Positions 45,095 to 57,547 of a stretch of 64,000 bases of DNA are shown piece by piece. The position numbers were made by a program, and so were the translations under genes. The stretch lies in the NCBI GenBank assembly GCA_025266875.1, contig JALLLT010000063.1, positions 89,704 to 153,703 of the forward strand, given 5' to 3'. This stretch comes from Fennellomyces sp. T-0311 (Eukaryota > Mucoromycota > Mucoromycetes > Mucorales > Lichtheimiaceae). Numbering within the stretch: position 1 is the stretch's first letter; every line of letters begins with the position of its first letter. The notes below the pieces were generated by a model, which had not been told where the DNA came from, did no database searches, and saw only the letters and a list, made by a program, of their open reading frames with translations.

Positions 45095-46372
45095 TTAGTC
45101 GCGTACTGTGCGAAGTACGGTAGTATTGTAACTTGAACAATGGCGACATTTGTGGTAAAAGAAATGGTACGGAGCCGTGGAACGAGTTTCGCAATCATTG
45201 CAAAAGATATGCGAGACATAGTCCTTGTAATCTTGAGGCATCGGTTGTTCCGCAATTTCGCGATCAAGCAGTGCGAAATATTCAGACATGTCGGTCATGG
45301 ATTTGAGGCATGTGGGGCATTGGTAGGAAGTTTGACTGTATGCGGTGTAGCACGGTTTATGGATACAATGTCCACAGGGCTGGATGGGCATTGGCAAGAT
45401 GAGATAGAGCATAACCAAGTAAGACCACATGCAAACGTACCATGAAAGTGACCGTGGTTCGACTGGTGAACATGTATTCGCCACAGATGGGACAATCGCT
45501 CTCCAAGCTCCGTTCGATGCACCGATGATTATTCCTCATCGATACCGTCATACATACGTTACACGTAGGGCAGTGAAAAAAGTTATCTTTTGGCCCATTA
45601 CGACATATTCCACAGGCGTCGCAGTGATAAGTGTGATTCTGCGGATTGTCATCCCAAAGCTTGCACTTGTCGCAGTAGTACTGTGCCACTTGTTCACCGC
45701 ATTGATTGCACTTTTGTCCCACCGGCTGAAGTGTTTTGCAAAGCATACACACCATATTTTTCGTCTCATTGCTGCTAACAATACTTAACTTTCATAGCAC
45801 TATTGATATGTTAAAAAGACACTTACCGAACGATCGCATGATCAGATACTTCATCGTGACAAATACGACATGGAAATATCTTGTCGCAGCAGTTGGCTTG
45901 CAACTTGGCTTTGCGATGATAATGGGGACATCCAAGAATGCCTTTATTTTCATCCTACAGCCGCTTGGTCATTTCTTAAATCCAAAGAGCTTTCGTTGCT
46001 TCTTCTTTACATGAAAAGTTTTGGCATATGGATCGGTTTCTGGGATAATAGGTGGTTTATCACTTGTTGGATGACACATCAAGTGCTATTACCAAAACCG
46101 TTAGTAAAAAAGATTACTCCTCCCAAACCGAAAACTCTACTAACCTGGATCTTTTTTGCTTTGGCTTTGCCATCAAGATTCGAATCCTGATAAATTTCGC
46201 GAATACGTTTACGTAGTTCGCCTTCGGAAGGTTGTTGATGCTGTTTTTGTTTAGCTAGTGGCTGAGGAGGTCGATGAAAGGCAGTGAGTCTATTATCACT
46301 TCCACCCACAACGATGCGTTGCGTCATTGATATCCGCGGAGGTCGATGGTAGTTGACGGGATCGGTGATCAT
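45095..46372 (-). CDS. CHY/CTCHY/RING zinc-finger E3 ubiquitin ligase (RCHY1/PIRH2-like)
   Basis: About 320 residues in six exons. After a basic, Gln-rich N-terminus, the CHY zinc finger holds GCPHYHRKAKLQANCCDKIF, PCRICHDE and MVCMLCKTLQPVGQKCNQCG. The CTCHY part reads YYCDKCKLWDD, HTYHCDACGICRNG and FFHCPTCNVCMTV. The RING finger is DCPICGEYMFTSRTTVTFM|PCGHCIHKPCY followed by YQCPTCLKSM, split by an intron. A final zinc ribbon (IFCNDCETRS, YHKCRHCSSYNT) closes the chain. The family ubiquitinates nuclear and cytosolic substrates; in plants and animals it acts in stress and p53-type responses, but the fungal target is unknown. Start ATG at 46372. Confidence 0.9.
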
Positions 46373-47235
46373 TTGTGCAAAAGAGTAGAGTAGGTTTCAG
46401 TGAGAGAGAGTGTGTGAGAGTGAGAGAGGAGAAACAAGAAAAAAAGGATCGAAAGTAAATATATCTCAACAAGGCATATGAGGCTGTGCTTGACAACTAA
46501 AAATGAATGAAGAAAGATAACATTTCGTATTGAAAAAAAAAGAAAGCCTTTTACGAAATTTTGAGGCGCCGATCTGCAGGAGATCCACAATACCGGAATC
46601 GTGTCGAGCGAAAAAAAAATGCTTCATAAATGCAGGTTCAATCGCGCGAAACGACGTCCGAGCATTTTGTGTGTGTGTAACCAAGCAAGTAAGAAAAAAG
46701 GCGGGGCACATTCCAATCCATTGCGGACGAATAAATTTCCAAGCCGATCAAGCATCCGGCTTTTGTGCCACGCCCTTCAATCGCGCGAAAGTCTATTTAC
46801 GTTTTTGGCAACCTAGAGGTGTAACGATCACATTCACTTTTATACACGGACTATCCCGGATGTCCGTTTTTATATCCTTCTGTCGGCCCGTCCGGAATTG
46901 GCTTTTTTAATAACCCAGCCATGGTTACTCTGGTAACTGCAAAATGCCATGGATATGTCTTTTTTTTTGGCGGTGCACCCAGCCGGCTTGACACGCTTCT
47001 TTCGCGCGAATGTTTCAAGCGCCGACTGGCAAAGCGAGGATCAGGCCATTTGCGCCGAAATTGATGGAACCTTTTTTAATGCATTTCAAAACAAGAAAAA
47101 AAGTTTATAGAGAAATTATAGAAAAAAGAGAGGTGTGTGTGGGTACGCGTGCGTCTAATACGAGATATATCATACTTATATACAAAAAACAAAGATAGAA
47201 AAAAGAACCAAAAAGAAACGGGAATATAGTTTGCG
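46373..47235. other. Intergenic region
   Basis: Upstream region of the E3 ligase gene and downstream region of the Lcb2 gene. GA-type microsatellite near 46400-46427. The 126-codon plus-strand frame at 46530 is not protein-like. Confidence 0.5.
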
Positions 47236-49536
47236 TTATGATGCTTTGAACTTTAGCATGAGGAGGTCTCCCACTTCGCTGATCAGCTTCAACGCATGGT
47301 CTAGATCACAATGGGTCAGTAAATAGAGAAAGAAAAAGTTAACAAAACAAAGAGTGGCGCAAAATACCTAAATCTTCTCTTGTATGGGCTGCAGAAACGC
47401 AAAAGCGAGCTCGTGAGCTGATAATAGGGGTTGCGGGGTAACCAACGACGCAGATGGCAACGCCCCGTTTGAGCATTTCGCGCGAGAAGGCCGAAATTTT
47501 GGCTGGATTGAAAAGAAGCAAGGGGACAACAGGGCTACCTTCATCACCATATACAATGAATCCCATTTCTCTCAACCGGCGTGCGAAATAATGCGCATTG
47601 TCAGCAAGCTGTCGGATACGTAGTCGGCCATCTTCCGTGCCATCCTCTCCTCTGTATTGATGTTAATATCCGTGATGGATGTACACATACACTATTTTTT
47701 TTTACCTAATGATACCCAGACTCGCAAGCACTTGCTGAGTCACGGGAGCAGTCATTGTCTCGGCATAACAGAACGAATGATTTGTTAATCGCAAATGGTC
47801 GATCACAGCCTAATCAAGGCTTTTTTAGATTACATAGTACGTCATTGCTTTTTCTTTTTTTCAAAAAAAGTCCCTGTACCTTGTCCCCGGCAATGTAACC
47901 ACCCGCCGCACCAAATGACTTTGTGAATGTACCCATAAGGATATCGACATGTTTAGGGTTTACACCTGCATCTTAGGCTTAGTTTTTTTTATCCTACACC
48001 AATGTTTTTTCTTTCACTACGCATACTTACCGAAGAAATCACAAACACCGCCACCATGCTCGCCCAATGCGCCAATAGAATGTGCCTCATCGACATAGAG
48101 GTAGAACTAGATCCTATGGATTAGTAAACAAGATATTACCATTTTCACCTGTCACAAAACAAAAATTACCTTGAATTCGCGCTTCAACTTTATAAGTTCG
48201 GGCAAATTGACGACGGAGCCTTCCATGGAATACAATCCTTCCACAATAATCATGATTTTCTTCCAGGGCCGATGGGTACGTGGTTGGCCTTGCGAAATCA
48301 CTTCACGCAAAAGGTTTCGCAGATCGCCCATATTGTTATGTTTGAACACGCGAATGGAAGCACCGGAAAGACGAGCACCAAACACGATCGAACTATGATT
48401 CAATTCATCGCTAATGATCAAGCAACCCTACCATTGGATTGTTTAGAAAGTGTTTTATATAAAAAAAAAGAATCACAGTCTTTTACCTTGCCAACAAGTG
48501 CAGGAATGGTGGTAGAGTTGGTGGCAAATCCCATGGAAACAATAATGGCATCTTCCTTGCCAACAAATCTTGCCACTTTGCGCTCGGCTTCGCAGTGAAG
48601 ATCCAAATTGCCGGATTCGGCTCGCGTGCTGGCTGCAGTGATGCCGTACTCACGCACAGTGTCCTCTACTGCATTGGCGCATGGTCCCTCGGCTTGCGCA
48701 AAACCGAGGTAATTATACGAAGCAAAGTTGATGGCATCGATCTTTTTCCCCGTCAAACTGTTTTTTTGTGTCAGTTTGTTAACAACATTAAAGAAAAATA
48801 GATGACATACTTGAATGTCTTGTTGAAATCGGTGGTTTCTCGTTCCAACACAGTTGTGATTCGTGTGGGTACACCAGTGATGGGTCGATTCCAGCAATCG
48901 CTACGGAAACAATGAATACCACATATCCATGACAATAAAAAAAAGATCAAGCTCACCGAATACGCATATACATGCGTCTGGTATAAAACGAATCGAAATC
49001 AGAAACGAGCGGCGCATACCCCTAATAATTAATTTCAGCGTTTTGGTGTTACTTGCACAAAAATATATAATAAAAAAGGGCTTTACCTGGTTCGTGCGTA
49101 AATGTGCATATTCCTTGCGTTTAAACACTTTACCAAGAATATCTCTCAAATGGCCCAGCATGATCAGCACGAGATAATTGAGGTAGGTCGAAACCAGAAT
49201 AAGCATCGGCGCTTCTTCCATCTTTTGTTGAAAATCCTCGTACTTGCGCTGGGCAGCCGCCACAGAATTACGTCTCTGGGCAGGCGTGACATGTTTTGCT
49301 CTGAACCAAACGTCGTTATCGACCGTCAACGTGTCCTGTTTCAAAGATGCCGGCACAAGCGAGGGATGAATCATCTTTGGTGGATAAGCCGATGACACCG
49401 AGTACGCTCTCCGGGTTTTACCCACGAGCGACGACAGACTGAACGTGCGTGGCCGAGTTTTGCCCGTGCCATCGCGTTGACTGGGCGGTTGAATCTCAAT
49501 CCCAGGTACTTGCAACGAATTGGTGGTGGTTGACAT
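47236..49536 (-). CDS. LCB2: Serine palmitoyltransferase subunit 2
   Basis: Catalytic subunit of the ER enzyme that condenses serine and palmitoyl-CoA, the first step of sphingolipid synthesis; about 585 residues in roughly ten exons. The N-terminus ([16 protein letters not shown]) is a disordered cytosolic region. A hydrophobic segment ([20 protein letters not shown]) is the membrane helix. The PLP fold includes [81 protein letters not shown], and the Lys-containing [16 protein letters not shown], which marks Lcb2 rather than the Lys-less Lcb1. Late motifs are [13 protein letters not shown] and [21 protein letters not shown] choose the ATG at 49536. The chain ends LMLKFKASS. Confidence 0.92.
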
Positions 49537-50100
49537 TGGGAGAAAGTTCCGTAACTTTTGGTACACCAAAAAAGAAATATTTTTTTTAGTCGGCGGCAAC
49601 GGCGGAGGCGGAGTGCGTCGCTGTGTGGGTTTATATGGTTCCCTATAGGGTCCTTTTGGTATAACCTCACAACAAACCCGATATTGGCAATTATATAAGT
49701 GGCCAGTATAATCAATTGTGCATTTTTTATTGTTCATTCATGGAATTGGATTGAATTAAAAAAAAAGGAGTTGGATGTGCATCTACGCCGGGATTTCCTC
49801 CCGGTAATGAATCCCGCAGGCAGTTATTTATGCACGGGTGGATGCGGTTCGTTTCCATTTGTTACCTTGGTTATTGGATGGGCCCCCCGCTTGTTTCATA
49901 TTGTTGCCAAGATGATGAACAACGACAATGATCACATACGTATGGCCGTTGCTTTTAAAGCTAAACCGGATCTCTAGTTCCGCTCCAATGTCTAAAAATG
50001 GATTAGTCCATGACGCACCAAGTAAAAAAAAAAAATCTATGCCAAGCATGGGTTTCTTATTATAACTCTCTCTCTCTCTCTTACTCTAAAAAAATTCACC
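49537..50100. promoter_or_regulatory. Divergent promoter region: LCB2 / MARVEL-like protein
   Basis: 564 bases between two genes pointing apart. A CT run (about 50066-50080) lies just upstream of the MARVEL-like start. No gene is supported inside. Confidence 0.45.
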
Positions 50101-51079
50101 ATGGCGAATAATCCGTTCGAAGACAATCCGTGGTCAACGCAGGGTGGCAATGGACCAAAGTTTGGCAACGCATACGAAGATGATTCTCAGAACGCTTGGA
50201 GTGGTTCGACACGCATGCCATCACCTTCCGATTACCGTGCCAGCAGCAACAATGCGTGGAACGAAAGCAACAAGACCGAATACCCGCACAGCGACTCTCC
50301 ACCCACTGCCAACCAAGACGCGTACCAATTCGCCGGCACTCGACTTGGAAATACCACCATGGACGACGGAAACGCTTATTCCAAAGTTCAAGTCAGCAGC
50401 GACGCCGGTTCTCCTCCTCCCCTTCCTGCAGGCGGCAAACCAAGACCAAACCAAGCTCAGGTGGAGGAAGCCTTGCCTCAGAAATGGGATGATTCTCGCA
50501 TGAATCCGAACAAGTGGCGCTTGCTGCTGCGTTTCTTGCAACTCATCGCAGCGATCGGCCATCTAGGATTCGCGGCAGGTGCTTCTCCAGTAAGTCCTCC
50601 ATGTTCGGATAAAAGGGCGTTGTGGAGTGAAATAACCTTTGCTTATTCCTTATCAAGTTTTCGAACCACAGTGTGCCCTTCGATAGTTCGGCGTGCTTCT
50701 ACTTTCTATTTGCGGTGGTAACGTGTATTTAGATAGCAAGTGTGCACAGGCAATGTTGATGTGTTTTTATTGCATTTGACAGGCGATTCTCACGATCATA
50801 TGGGCGCTGTTCCACTTGTCGTTCTACTGCTATCGACGACTAGCACATGCCAACAAGATGAACCGGGTGCTGATGGCGGGCATTGATTTGCTGCTGGCGA
50901 TCTTGTGGGGTATCGGGACGATTGTGGAGATTGCCATGTTTCCCTGCGCACCGGGCGACAACAACGGGTGGTGCGATTTCTACAACGTCAGTATCTTTTG
51001 GGGCATGTTATCGTTTGTCCTGTTCATTGCGGCGGTGGGCTGGGACACACTGGGTGCGTGTGTGGCGCGTAAAAGATAA
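50101..51079 (+). CDS. Four-TM MARVEL-like membrane protein with N-terminal NPF motif
   Basis: About 280 residues in three exons. The first 130 residues are polar and probably disordered; they open MANNPFEDNPW, where NPF can bind EH-domain endocytic adaptors. Four transmembrane helices follow: FLQLIAAIGHLGFAAGASP, ACFYFLFAVAILTIIWALFH, IDLLLAILWGIGTIVEIAMF and IFWGMLSFVLFIAAVGWDTL. Between helices 3 and 4 is a short loop with two cysteines (PCAPGDNNGWCDFYN). This layout fits the fungal MARVEL-domain group of vesicle and plasma-membrane proteins. The NPF start recalls SCAMPs, but I see no SCAMP core. Introns begin GTAAGT (50590) and GTAACG (50719). The chain ends CVARKR. Confidence 0.65.
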
Positions 51080-51480
51080 AAAGTCCCTCCCCCCAAATCA
51101 TTTCTCTTACATTTACCTATCTAAACCTGTACCATACCGTTCGTGCATTTCTACCGTCTATTAAAGCTAATCTATTTTTCCCTTCACATGGATTGTCTGC
51201 CTGCCTGCCCCCCTTTTTTTACTGCTTCTTATTCATTGTTCAGTGCCTAGAGCCCAACAGGCTGCGCACCTGCCGCGCGTACCGCCCAATGTGTGGAAAA
51301 TATACAAAATTTTATCAAGCGTGGATTTAGAAATAGAATGCAAGATGTATGTACAAGTTATGCCTAATATGAAGAAGAGGAAGGAATGTTTTAAAGTAGG
51401 GATTCTCTCTTTTTTTTCTTGTGTTCTGTGTTCAAAAGGTCGAGGACGCACCAAATAAGGGCTGGATATAGAGAAAGGTA
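51080..51480. other. Intergenic region between convergent genes
   Basis: 401 bases between two converging genes, pyrimidine-rich near 51170-51225. No gene is supported. Confidence 0.5.
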
Positions 51481-51957
51481 TCATTGGTGCGGCGCGTCTG
51501 AAGAAGTAGGGCTTGTGGATATCCGAATCATGGAAATCGCATCGGCCAGATCGCTCGCATTCTTGTTGCACAGTGATCGTGCCTTGAGACGAGAAGGATA
51601 CCGTTTCTTGATGCTTTTCTGTTCCTGTTGAGTTTTGCGTAAAAGCTTATCCAGCGCTCTCGCATGGTCCCAAGACGGTCGACGGTCATCCGGTTCCGGT
51701 GAATTCGTCCGTACAACTACTTCCAGCGCCCCACTCAATTGTTTGGCAAAAACGGTTTCCAGCATGGAAGGTTCTTGGGGTGATGGCGGCGGTGCTGACA
51801 CAACATAGTAATCTTGTTCATCTTCGCTGTTGACCTCTTCGTCGTCTTTCTTATCGTGTGTTGTCGTCACCCAGCTCGACCCGTTTATCGAATTCAACGG
51901 CGAATCCACACACATTAGTTGTTCCGTTTCATTTAACTTGAGTACGCTGGAATCCAT
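51481..51957 (-). CDS. Hypothetical acidic/basic disordered protein
   Basis: Single-exon frame of 158 residues from ATG at 51957. No known domain. The first half is acidic and Ser-rich (KKDDEEVNSEDEQDYYVV), followed by a proline patch (SAPPPSPQEPS), a short helix (LETVFAKQLSGALEVVV), then a basic segment (LDKLLRKTQQEQKSIKKRYP) and a Ser/Thr-rich end. Codon-like composition and an even layout make a real gene plausible, but a fast-evolving or lineage-specific one. No signal peptide or membrane helix. Confidence 0.5.
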   Translation of the reverse strand: MDSSVLKLNETEQLMCVDSPLNSINGSSWVTTTHDKKDDEEVNSEDEQDYYVVSAPPPSPQEPSMLETVFAKQLSGALEVVVRTNSPEPDDRRPSWDHARALDKLLRKTQQEQKSIKKRYPSRLKARSLCNKNASDLADAISMIRISTSPTSSDAPHQ

Positions 51958-52584
51958 TCTTGTTATGAGAAAAAATAAAACCGCTTTTGTGTGTGAATGA
52001 TACGCTCAAAAATATCAGAAAAAAAAAAAGAGCTAGGAATTTAAACTCAGGTTCTACGTGCGTGTGTTTAATAATAACCGTTGTTGTGTTCTCTCTTTCA
52101 CTGGTTCCGTTCGTTTTCGCGCAAACCCGCTTTTTTCCATACAGAGTAAAAACCCGCACACACAGATTGTTTTAGCCCAACGAACAATCATCGAGCGCAC
52201 CCGTCAGAAAGAGGGAATCGTGCGAGATGCACACCAACCACTGCATTGTTTACGTATACACACACAGATGACAGGACCTCCCGTGAAAAAGCTACGGAAA
52301 GGTTTCTACATCACGCGTGGATAGTGTCCCACTTGCGAGACATCGATCCATCGCGTTTTCTCGGGAAATATTTATGCAAATGTTGAAAGCAAATTCCCAC
52401 GTGGTTGGGCATGGCCAGCCCACGTTTTGAGAGTAACATTTCGGCTTTACTGCTTCAACACCCACACTAGTGAATGAGCATCCATCCTTTCGAGATCTCA
52501 AACCATCTTTATTTTTTTCCTGTTCCCTGTCTCACTTTTATTTCCTCTCGGTTTCGGTTGTTATAAAGATGCACGTAGAAGCGC
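51958..52584. other. Intergenic region
   Basis: Upstream region of the hypothetical gene and downstream region of the splicing factor gene. CACACA-type short repeats near 52158-52164 and 52258-52266. No gene is supported. Confidence 0.5.
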
Positions 52585-53840
52585 TCAGTAACGATCACGC
52601 GAGTATGACCTGGAACGGCTTGTTCTAGAATATCTCGAACGCGAATTGGAACTACGATCGTATCGGCGGGGGCTGATGCTTCGTCGTCGTCGTCGTCGAT
52701 CATCGTCGTATCGTTTTCTGTCTCTCGAACGACTGCGTCTTCTGTAGCGATCATCGTCGCGCCGTCGTCCATATGGACTGCGATCTCTCGAACCACGGTC
52801 CCTTGAACTGCGATCGCGGCGATACGATCGCTCGTCCCCCTCCTCTTCATCTTGTTTGTATTTACCACCACTACAGTAAACCTCATTAATCTTTCTTCTT
52901 CTCTCTCTCTTCTTCAAAGCTTACCCGCCGTACTGCTGGCTTTCTCGATCGTATTCCTCCAGCTTCTTGCTCAGATCTCTGGCAATAGGAACGGGTATGC
53001 GCGGCAACATGGTTCCTTGAAACTTTTGCTCTGTCATTAACATTCGACAAAGTTTTCCAATTGTCCTATCATAAAAAAAAAGCACAATCAGTCTTTTCCT
53101 TTAAAAAACACACAGGGATGATACATACGACTTTTGCGGACGAGGACCGCCTGACAGGTCAATCTCTTGATCGTCCTCGAGATAGTATTGAAACCAGTCC
53201 CAGTACTGGGCGGGGGCACACACGTAACGTAGATAAAGGAATCCGATCGCGCGAATATAACTATTACAAAATGAATAACCTCTGTTAAACCGCAAATCGT
53301 AAAAAACTTACGGAGAATCCGGATGATCAATCAAGTTTTCGATTTGCTTGACTGTCAAACGAAGCGTCCAGAATTTGTACAGACAGCAGAACGCTGTTGA
53401 TGGGGCCGTTCCCTTAATAAATGGAGCTATGTGCGTTACAGATGAGCCAAGCTGAGCATAAATATGACCTGTATTCACTTTACCCAAGTTGTAGACTGTG
53501 TTGCATGGCCACATACAAAAACAGTCAGTTCAAAAAAACATGCTCAAGTCCACCCTCATCGACAAACCTTTAACAGGTACAAAATGTAAAAGGAAATTAG
53601 GCGATAGTACCTTCGTTATATATTTCATCCACAATTTCGTGGAACGTTTTCTTTTCGCTTTTTTTTTATGAAATCTCAAATCAGCATTGTGTTGCTGCCA
53701 ATCTATTACACACAGAGAGAGACTTACTAGAGTGATTTAAAGTAAGGAGAGGCCAGTATATTTTGATACAGAATGGCATTCATGTTCATGGTGGCCTCGT
53801 TACCCCACGTTTCCAATTTGTTCGATGCTTTCTTGCTCAT
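52585..53840 (-). CDS. Pre-mRNA splicing factor PRP38B-like (PRPF38B)
   Basis: Spliceosome-associated factor. The first exon (MSKKASNKLETWGNEATMNM, then NAILYQNILASPYFKSL) matches PRPF38B. The next reads YEKKTFHEIVDEIYNE. A further exon gives STAFCCLYKFWTLRLTVKQI, DHPDSPYIRAIGFLYLRYV and YWDWFQYYLEDDQEIDLSGG. The last exons carry FQGTMLPRIPVPIARDLSKK and a C-terminal Arg/Ser region (YRRRSRSRDRKRYDDDRRRR), typical of SR-like splicing proteins. Between EIYNE and STAFCC, at about 53600-53410, I cannot place the usual glycine-rich loop with confidence; exon limits there are uncertain. Start ATG at 53840. Product is nuclear. Confidence 0.8.
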
Positions 53841-54469
53841 GATTTTGAGTTTGGTTGCTGCGAAAACGCGCCTTACGAATCGAATAATGGATTGATGGCC
53901 ATAGTTTAAAGCCCGCAGCCACAATCTCCAAGCGCGTATTAAAAGCCATAGCAGCGGCCAGGCAGCATACCATAGAGCTTCCGTGAAGCAAACCAGACGG
54001 ATGCCTTGCTATACGTTGATCAAATCTGCGCATGCTCTTGCCAGACCTACAGCGACACTGCAAAAAACGGAAATCTGATTTTTCTTGATGCAATATTCAT
54101 TGTCCTTTTCTCCTTTCTTTTCCATGGTTATCGAATCGCTTAGTATATAGAGTATGTGATTCACGGCTGCAGGGCACAACGAAAAAAAACGCGTGGTTTG
54201 TTTGTCAAACGCCAATAGAAAGAGGCTGTCACACAAACAAGCTTCTTGTAACCATGGATAGACAAGCAGCATATGTCCAAGTTGAAAAAAAAGAGCACAC
54301 CCTAAACATCAAACAAAAGGAGACGAGGGTGATACACGCGTTAATGATGGCTTTTTTAGCGACAAGTGTTCGTGCAACATGCGCGGGGGCAAAAAAAATC
54401 CCGAGGGGGTCCACACCAGTTTTCTTATTTTCTTCCAGAACAAAGAACAAAGAAAAAAGAGAGTTCATC
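53841..54469. other. Intergenic region between divergent genes
   Basis: Promoter region for PRPF38B (minus) and the ELMO gene (plus). Contains overlapping short frames but no domain. Confidence 0.45.
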
Positions 54470-56831
54470 ATGTCGAACTCGTATGAATTCGATTCTGCAC
54501 CTACGCCGGAAGAAGCCGAGAAATTGGTCAAACGCATGTCTGCAGGTGCCAATCTTGCCGATCAGTCCTCCACAACCACCGTCAAGGATGACAAGGTTTT
54601 AAAGATCGCAACCTTTTCGTTACAAAAGTACCTCAAGGTAGAAAAAAAAACAACAATAACAATGAAAATAAAGCTAAAGCAACAATAGGAACCTGAGTTT
54701 GCAGCCGAATTCCTGGAACGTGGAGGACTCGAATCTCTTTGCGACATTATTGGCAAAGTGGGCGGAAACACGCTCGCTTATGCATTGAATTCATTCACCT
54801 CGTTAATGAATCACGAAGCTAGTTGGCATTCGTTGACTGAAAGTTTTATTGCCAACATTGCTCATATTTTGGTAACAGAAACCTTGGTTACCATTTGTCG
54901 TCCAGCAACCACCATTTTGATCAAAGTCGTGTGTGCCGAACGCTCCACATTTAATCAAGAAGAGAATATCGCTGGCTACGTTGCTCTGCACAAGGTCTTG
55001 CAGCAAGAACCTGATCTGTTTCCTACGTTGATCCAGCGCTTGCAGAGTCCAGATTACGCCTTGTGCTTGAATAGCTTGACGTTGTTGACGTCCATGTTGA
55101 AGCATGTCACCGACGATTATCGAAGTGAATTGCTGGATAATATCGATAATAGCAATACCAGAAAAAACGTGTTGGTAAGTGCCTTTTATTTCTTTCTAGA
55201 AATGAGTGGCTCATGGGCGTTGGCCTTTGATGGTATACCATTTGTTTAGCGACTCATGAACAATCATCCTTCGGAAGAACTCAAGGAGCAATTGCTGGAG
55301 TTTCAATCGGCGCTGATCCATAACGCCGATCGTCGTCGGAAAACGCAGATCTCAATGTACAACCCGCGCCATGCGAAAATGCTGAACACTATTTGGGAAG
55401 CGGCCCGTGCCGACAATGTAAACGTTCCAGGCGCTCGCAAATGGCGAAAACTCGGATTCTCCGTAAGTTTTTCTTTCGAAGTGTGCTTTTTCTTTTCTTG
55501 GCTGATCAAACATACAGTCAGAAGTACCGCATCGCGAGTTTGGAAGAGCAGGTGTGTTTGGACTGGAACGAATGTGCGCGTTTGCCATGCAGAATCAAGA
55601 TTTGTTTGCAAAGGTTCGTCGATCCTTTTTTTTCTGTTTGTTATTACTAAAATGACCAACATGGGAACTAGATGATTCTGGAACAACTTCATCGGATGGA
55701 TGGAAAACGGTGTCCGTTCGCCAAGGCAAGCATCGAAGTCACTGAACTCTTGTCCAGCCATTGGAACATTACAACTGGGTGTAAGCACATCCCTTGGTTG
55801 CCGCGAAAAAAAATGACTAAAAAAATAGTGCATCAGATATTGCTGCAGAATTCGAACCTCTGTTACTGAATTTCGACCACGTGCACTCGACCACGTTGCA
55901 ATGCTTTTATCGACTATTCCAAGATATGGAAGCGACCACAAGTGACTTTTCCAAAGTATCAGCACTGGTGCGAAGTCAATTGCGCGCAACTCTCAAAAGC
56001 GATGGCATCAAAGACATTTACGAATTTGATCGCGTCATGTTGGGCACGCCTTACTCGGTTATTCGAGATCGACGGCTAAAAGAGCTGGAATGGGCCGATG
56101 ATTTACTTGGACGGGAAGCCATAAGGTAAAAAAAAATCATCTCCTCCTTTCTGTTTAAAGACTAAAAACATGGTATAAGGAACTTGCGGAATCGACTCAA
56201 CAAACAATCATTCGACTTCATAAAGCGACAACGAATCAACTGTTTACTGCAAGGCGCATGGTTTCCGTGCCCGACATCCAATCAGCGGATCGTAGCCATG
56301 GCGACCGGCAACAGCACGAGCACCACAACGAATGCGCCCAATGCGATATCCAAACGATGGCGATACTACAAACTGAGTCCATCGAAAAAAACCCTGTTCT
56401 ACGGAGACTTCACCGAAAAATACCCACCCGTCATCAAATCATGCGACAAATTGCCCAACAAGGTCGACCTGGCCGGCGTGTCCGAAATCAAATCCATTGC
56501 GCGAAAAGCGTCCAACATCAATTCATTGTTAGCCGAAACCGCATCCAATTTGTCCTTTGCCCTGTTTTCCAATGATAATCTGGCTTTGGCCGAATTCATC
56601 TGCTCCTCCTCCGCCCAAGCTTCCGAATGGAAAGACGGGTTCAGCATGCTGTTGGACAAGGGTATCACCAGCAAGGATACCGCCGAGTATTTGCATTCGT
56701 TGACTGAAATCGGCGTCAAGGTCAAGTTGTTGCAGATTGCCGGTGATAGAATTGAGGTCCCCCACGGCCATATAGATGTACCGCCTGTCCCCGTGGGTTT
56801 GGGTTCAGGCTTTTATTATACTGCTGATTAA
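54470..56831 (+). CDS. ELMO/CED-12-like protein with armadillo, ELMO and PH regions
   Basis: About 645 residues in eight exons. ELMO proteins bind DOCK-type exchange factors and steer Rac-type GTPases in actin control; a fungal partner is expected but not seen here. The N-terminal helical repeat region includes LKIATFSLQKYLK, FLERGGLESLCDIIGKVG and ALNSFTSLMNHE. The ELMO domain reads SEVPHREFGRAGVFGLERMC, then MILEQLHRMDGKRCPFAKAS and IEVTELLSSHWNI, then LLLNFDHVHSTTLQCFYRLF. The C-terminus is PH-like (FIKRQRINCLLQGAWFP; RWRYYKLSPSKKTLFYGDF; LFSNDNLALAEFICSS) with a proline-rich end (HIDVPPVPVGLG). I choose the ATG at 54470 (MSNSYEFDSAP) over an upstream in-frame TTG/ATG reading. Confidence 0.88.
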
Positions 56832-57547
56832 GTGTACTTTTTTTTTTATTTAATTCATACCGTTTTTTCCTTTTATGATAACCTTTTAGTAGTAAATTCA
56901 ATCTGAAGTGTATACCCCCCACCATACTTGCCTCTCTTTTTCAGCATGATCATGCGATATGCTGCTATTGATACGTATGCATCGTACAGAATGATGCAAC
57001 ACACGTGCGCTTGATACGACTATGTACTAGAAACCACGAAAATATTGTACATGCGAATGCAATCTACTTATATCGGCCTGAATTTAAAGGTGAAGACCCC
57101 CCCCCCGCTAAATGCACCCCACTCTCGTGCACCCCACCCAGCACTTGTGACGTAGACAGTCGATTTCTAGCTAAAGCGCACCCTCACCCTGCACCCCTTC
57201 ACCTTTCACTGTAGAATTTAACTTGACATGCCAAATCAACCTGTGAGAATCCAACTGGGCAATGATCGACATGGCAAATCGAACATTGAGAATCCAATAA
57301 AGCAGTAATCAAACGCGACATGCCAAATCGACACGTGCGAATTCAGTAAAGCAGTATTCAGAAGTCGATAGCATTTGAATTTGCCGCCAGTGGAAAATAA
57401 ATAAAGATATATTGCTCACCACTTCATGAGAATTCGATGCTAGGAGCCAATGTAAATCCATGTATATAGTATCTCAGTGTGTGATAAGTCAAAATTGTTG
57501 ATTATTATTGGATATACATATATAAAGAAGGGGAGTAAAACTAATAA
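56832..57547. repeat. 3' flank of MULE copy 1 with a C-rich terminal block
   Basis: At 57072-57215 runs of C and CACCCC words surround GCTAAATGCACCCC and CACTTGTGACGTAGACAGTC. The same block recurs downstream of copy 2 at 61265-61405. It most likely marks the terminus of the transposon. The part from 57216 to 57547 is A/T-rich spacer without a gene. Confidence 0.6.

Noticed and set aside
46530..46910. 126-codon plus-strand ORF
   Set aside because: Lies in spacer, has Cys/Arg-rich unstructured text and no family resemblance.
52680..52710. Trinucleotide microsatellite (GTC/CGT repeats)
   Set aside because: It codes the Arg/Asp-rich tail of the splicing factor and needs no separate explanation.
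53800..54093. 97-codon minus-strand ORF upstream of PRPF38B
   Set aside because: Overlaps the first exon in another frame, Cys/Arg-rich with no domain; a shadow frame.
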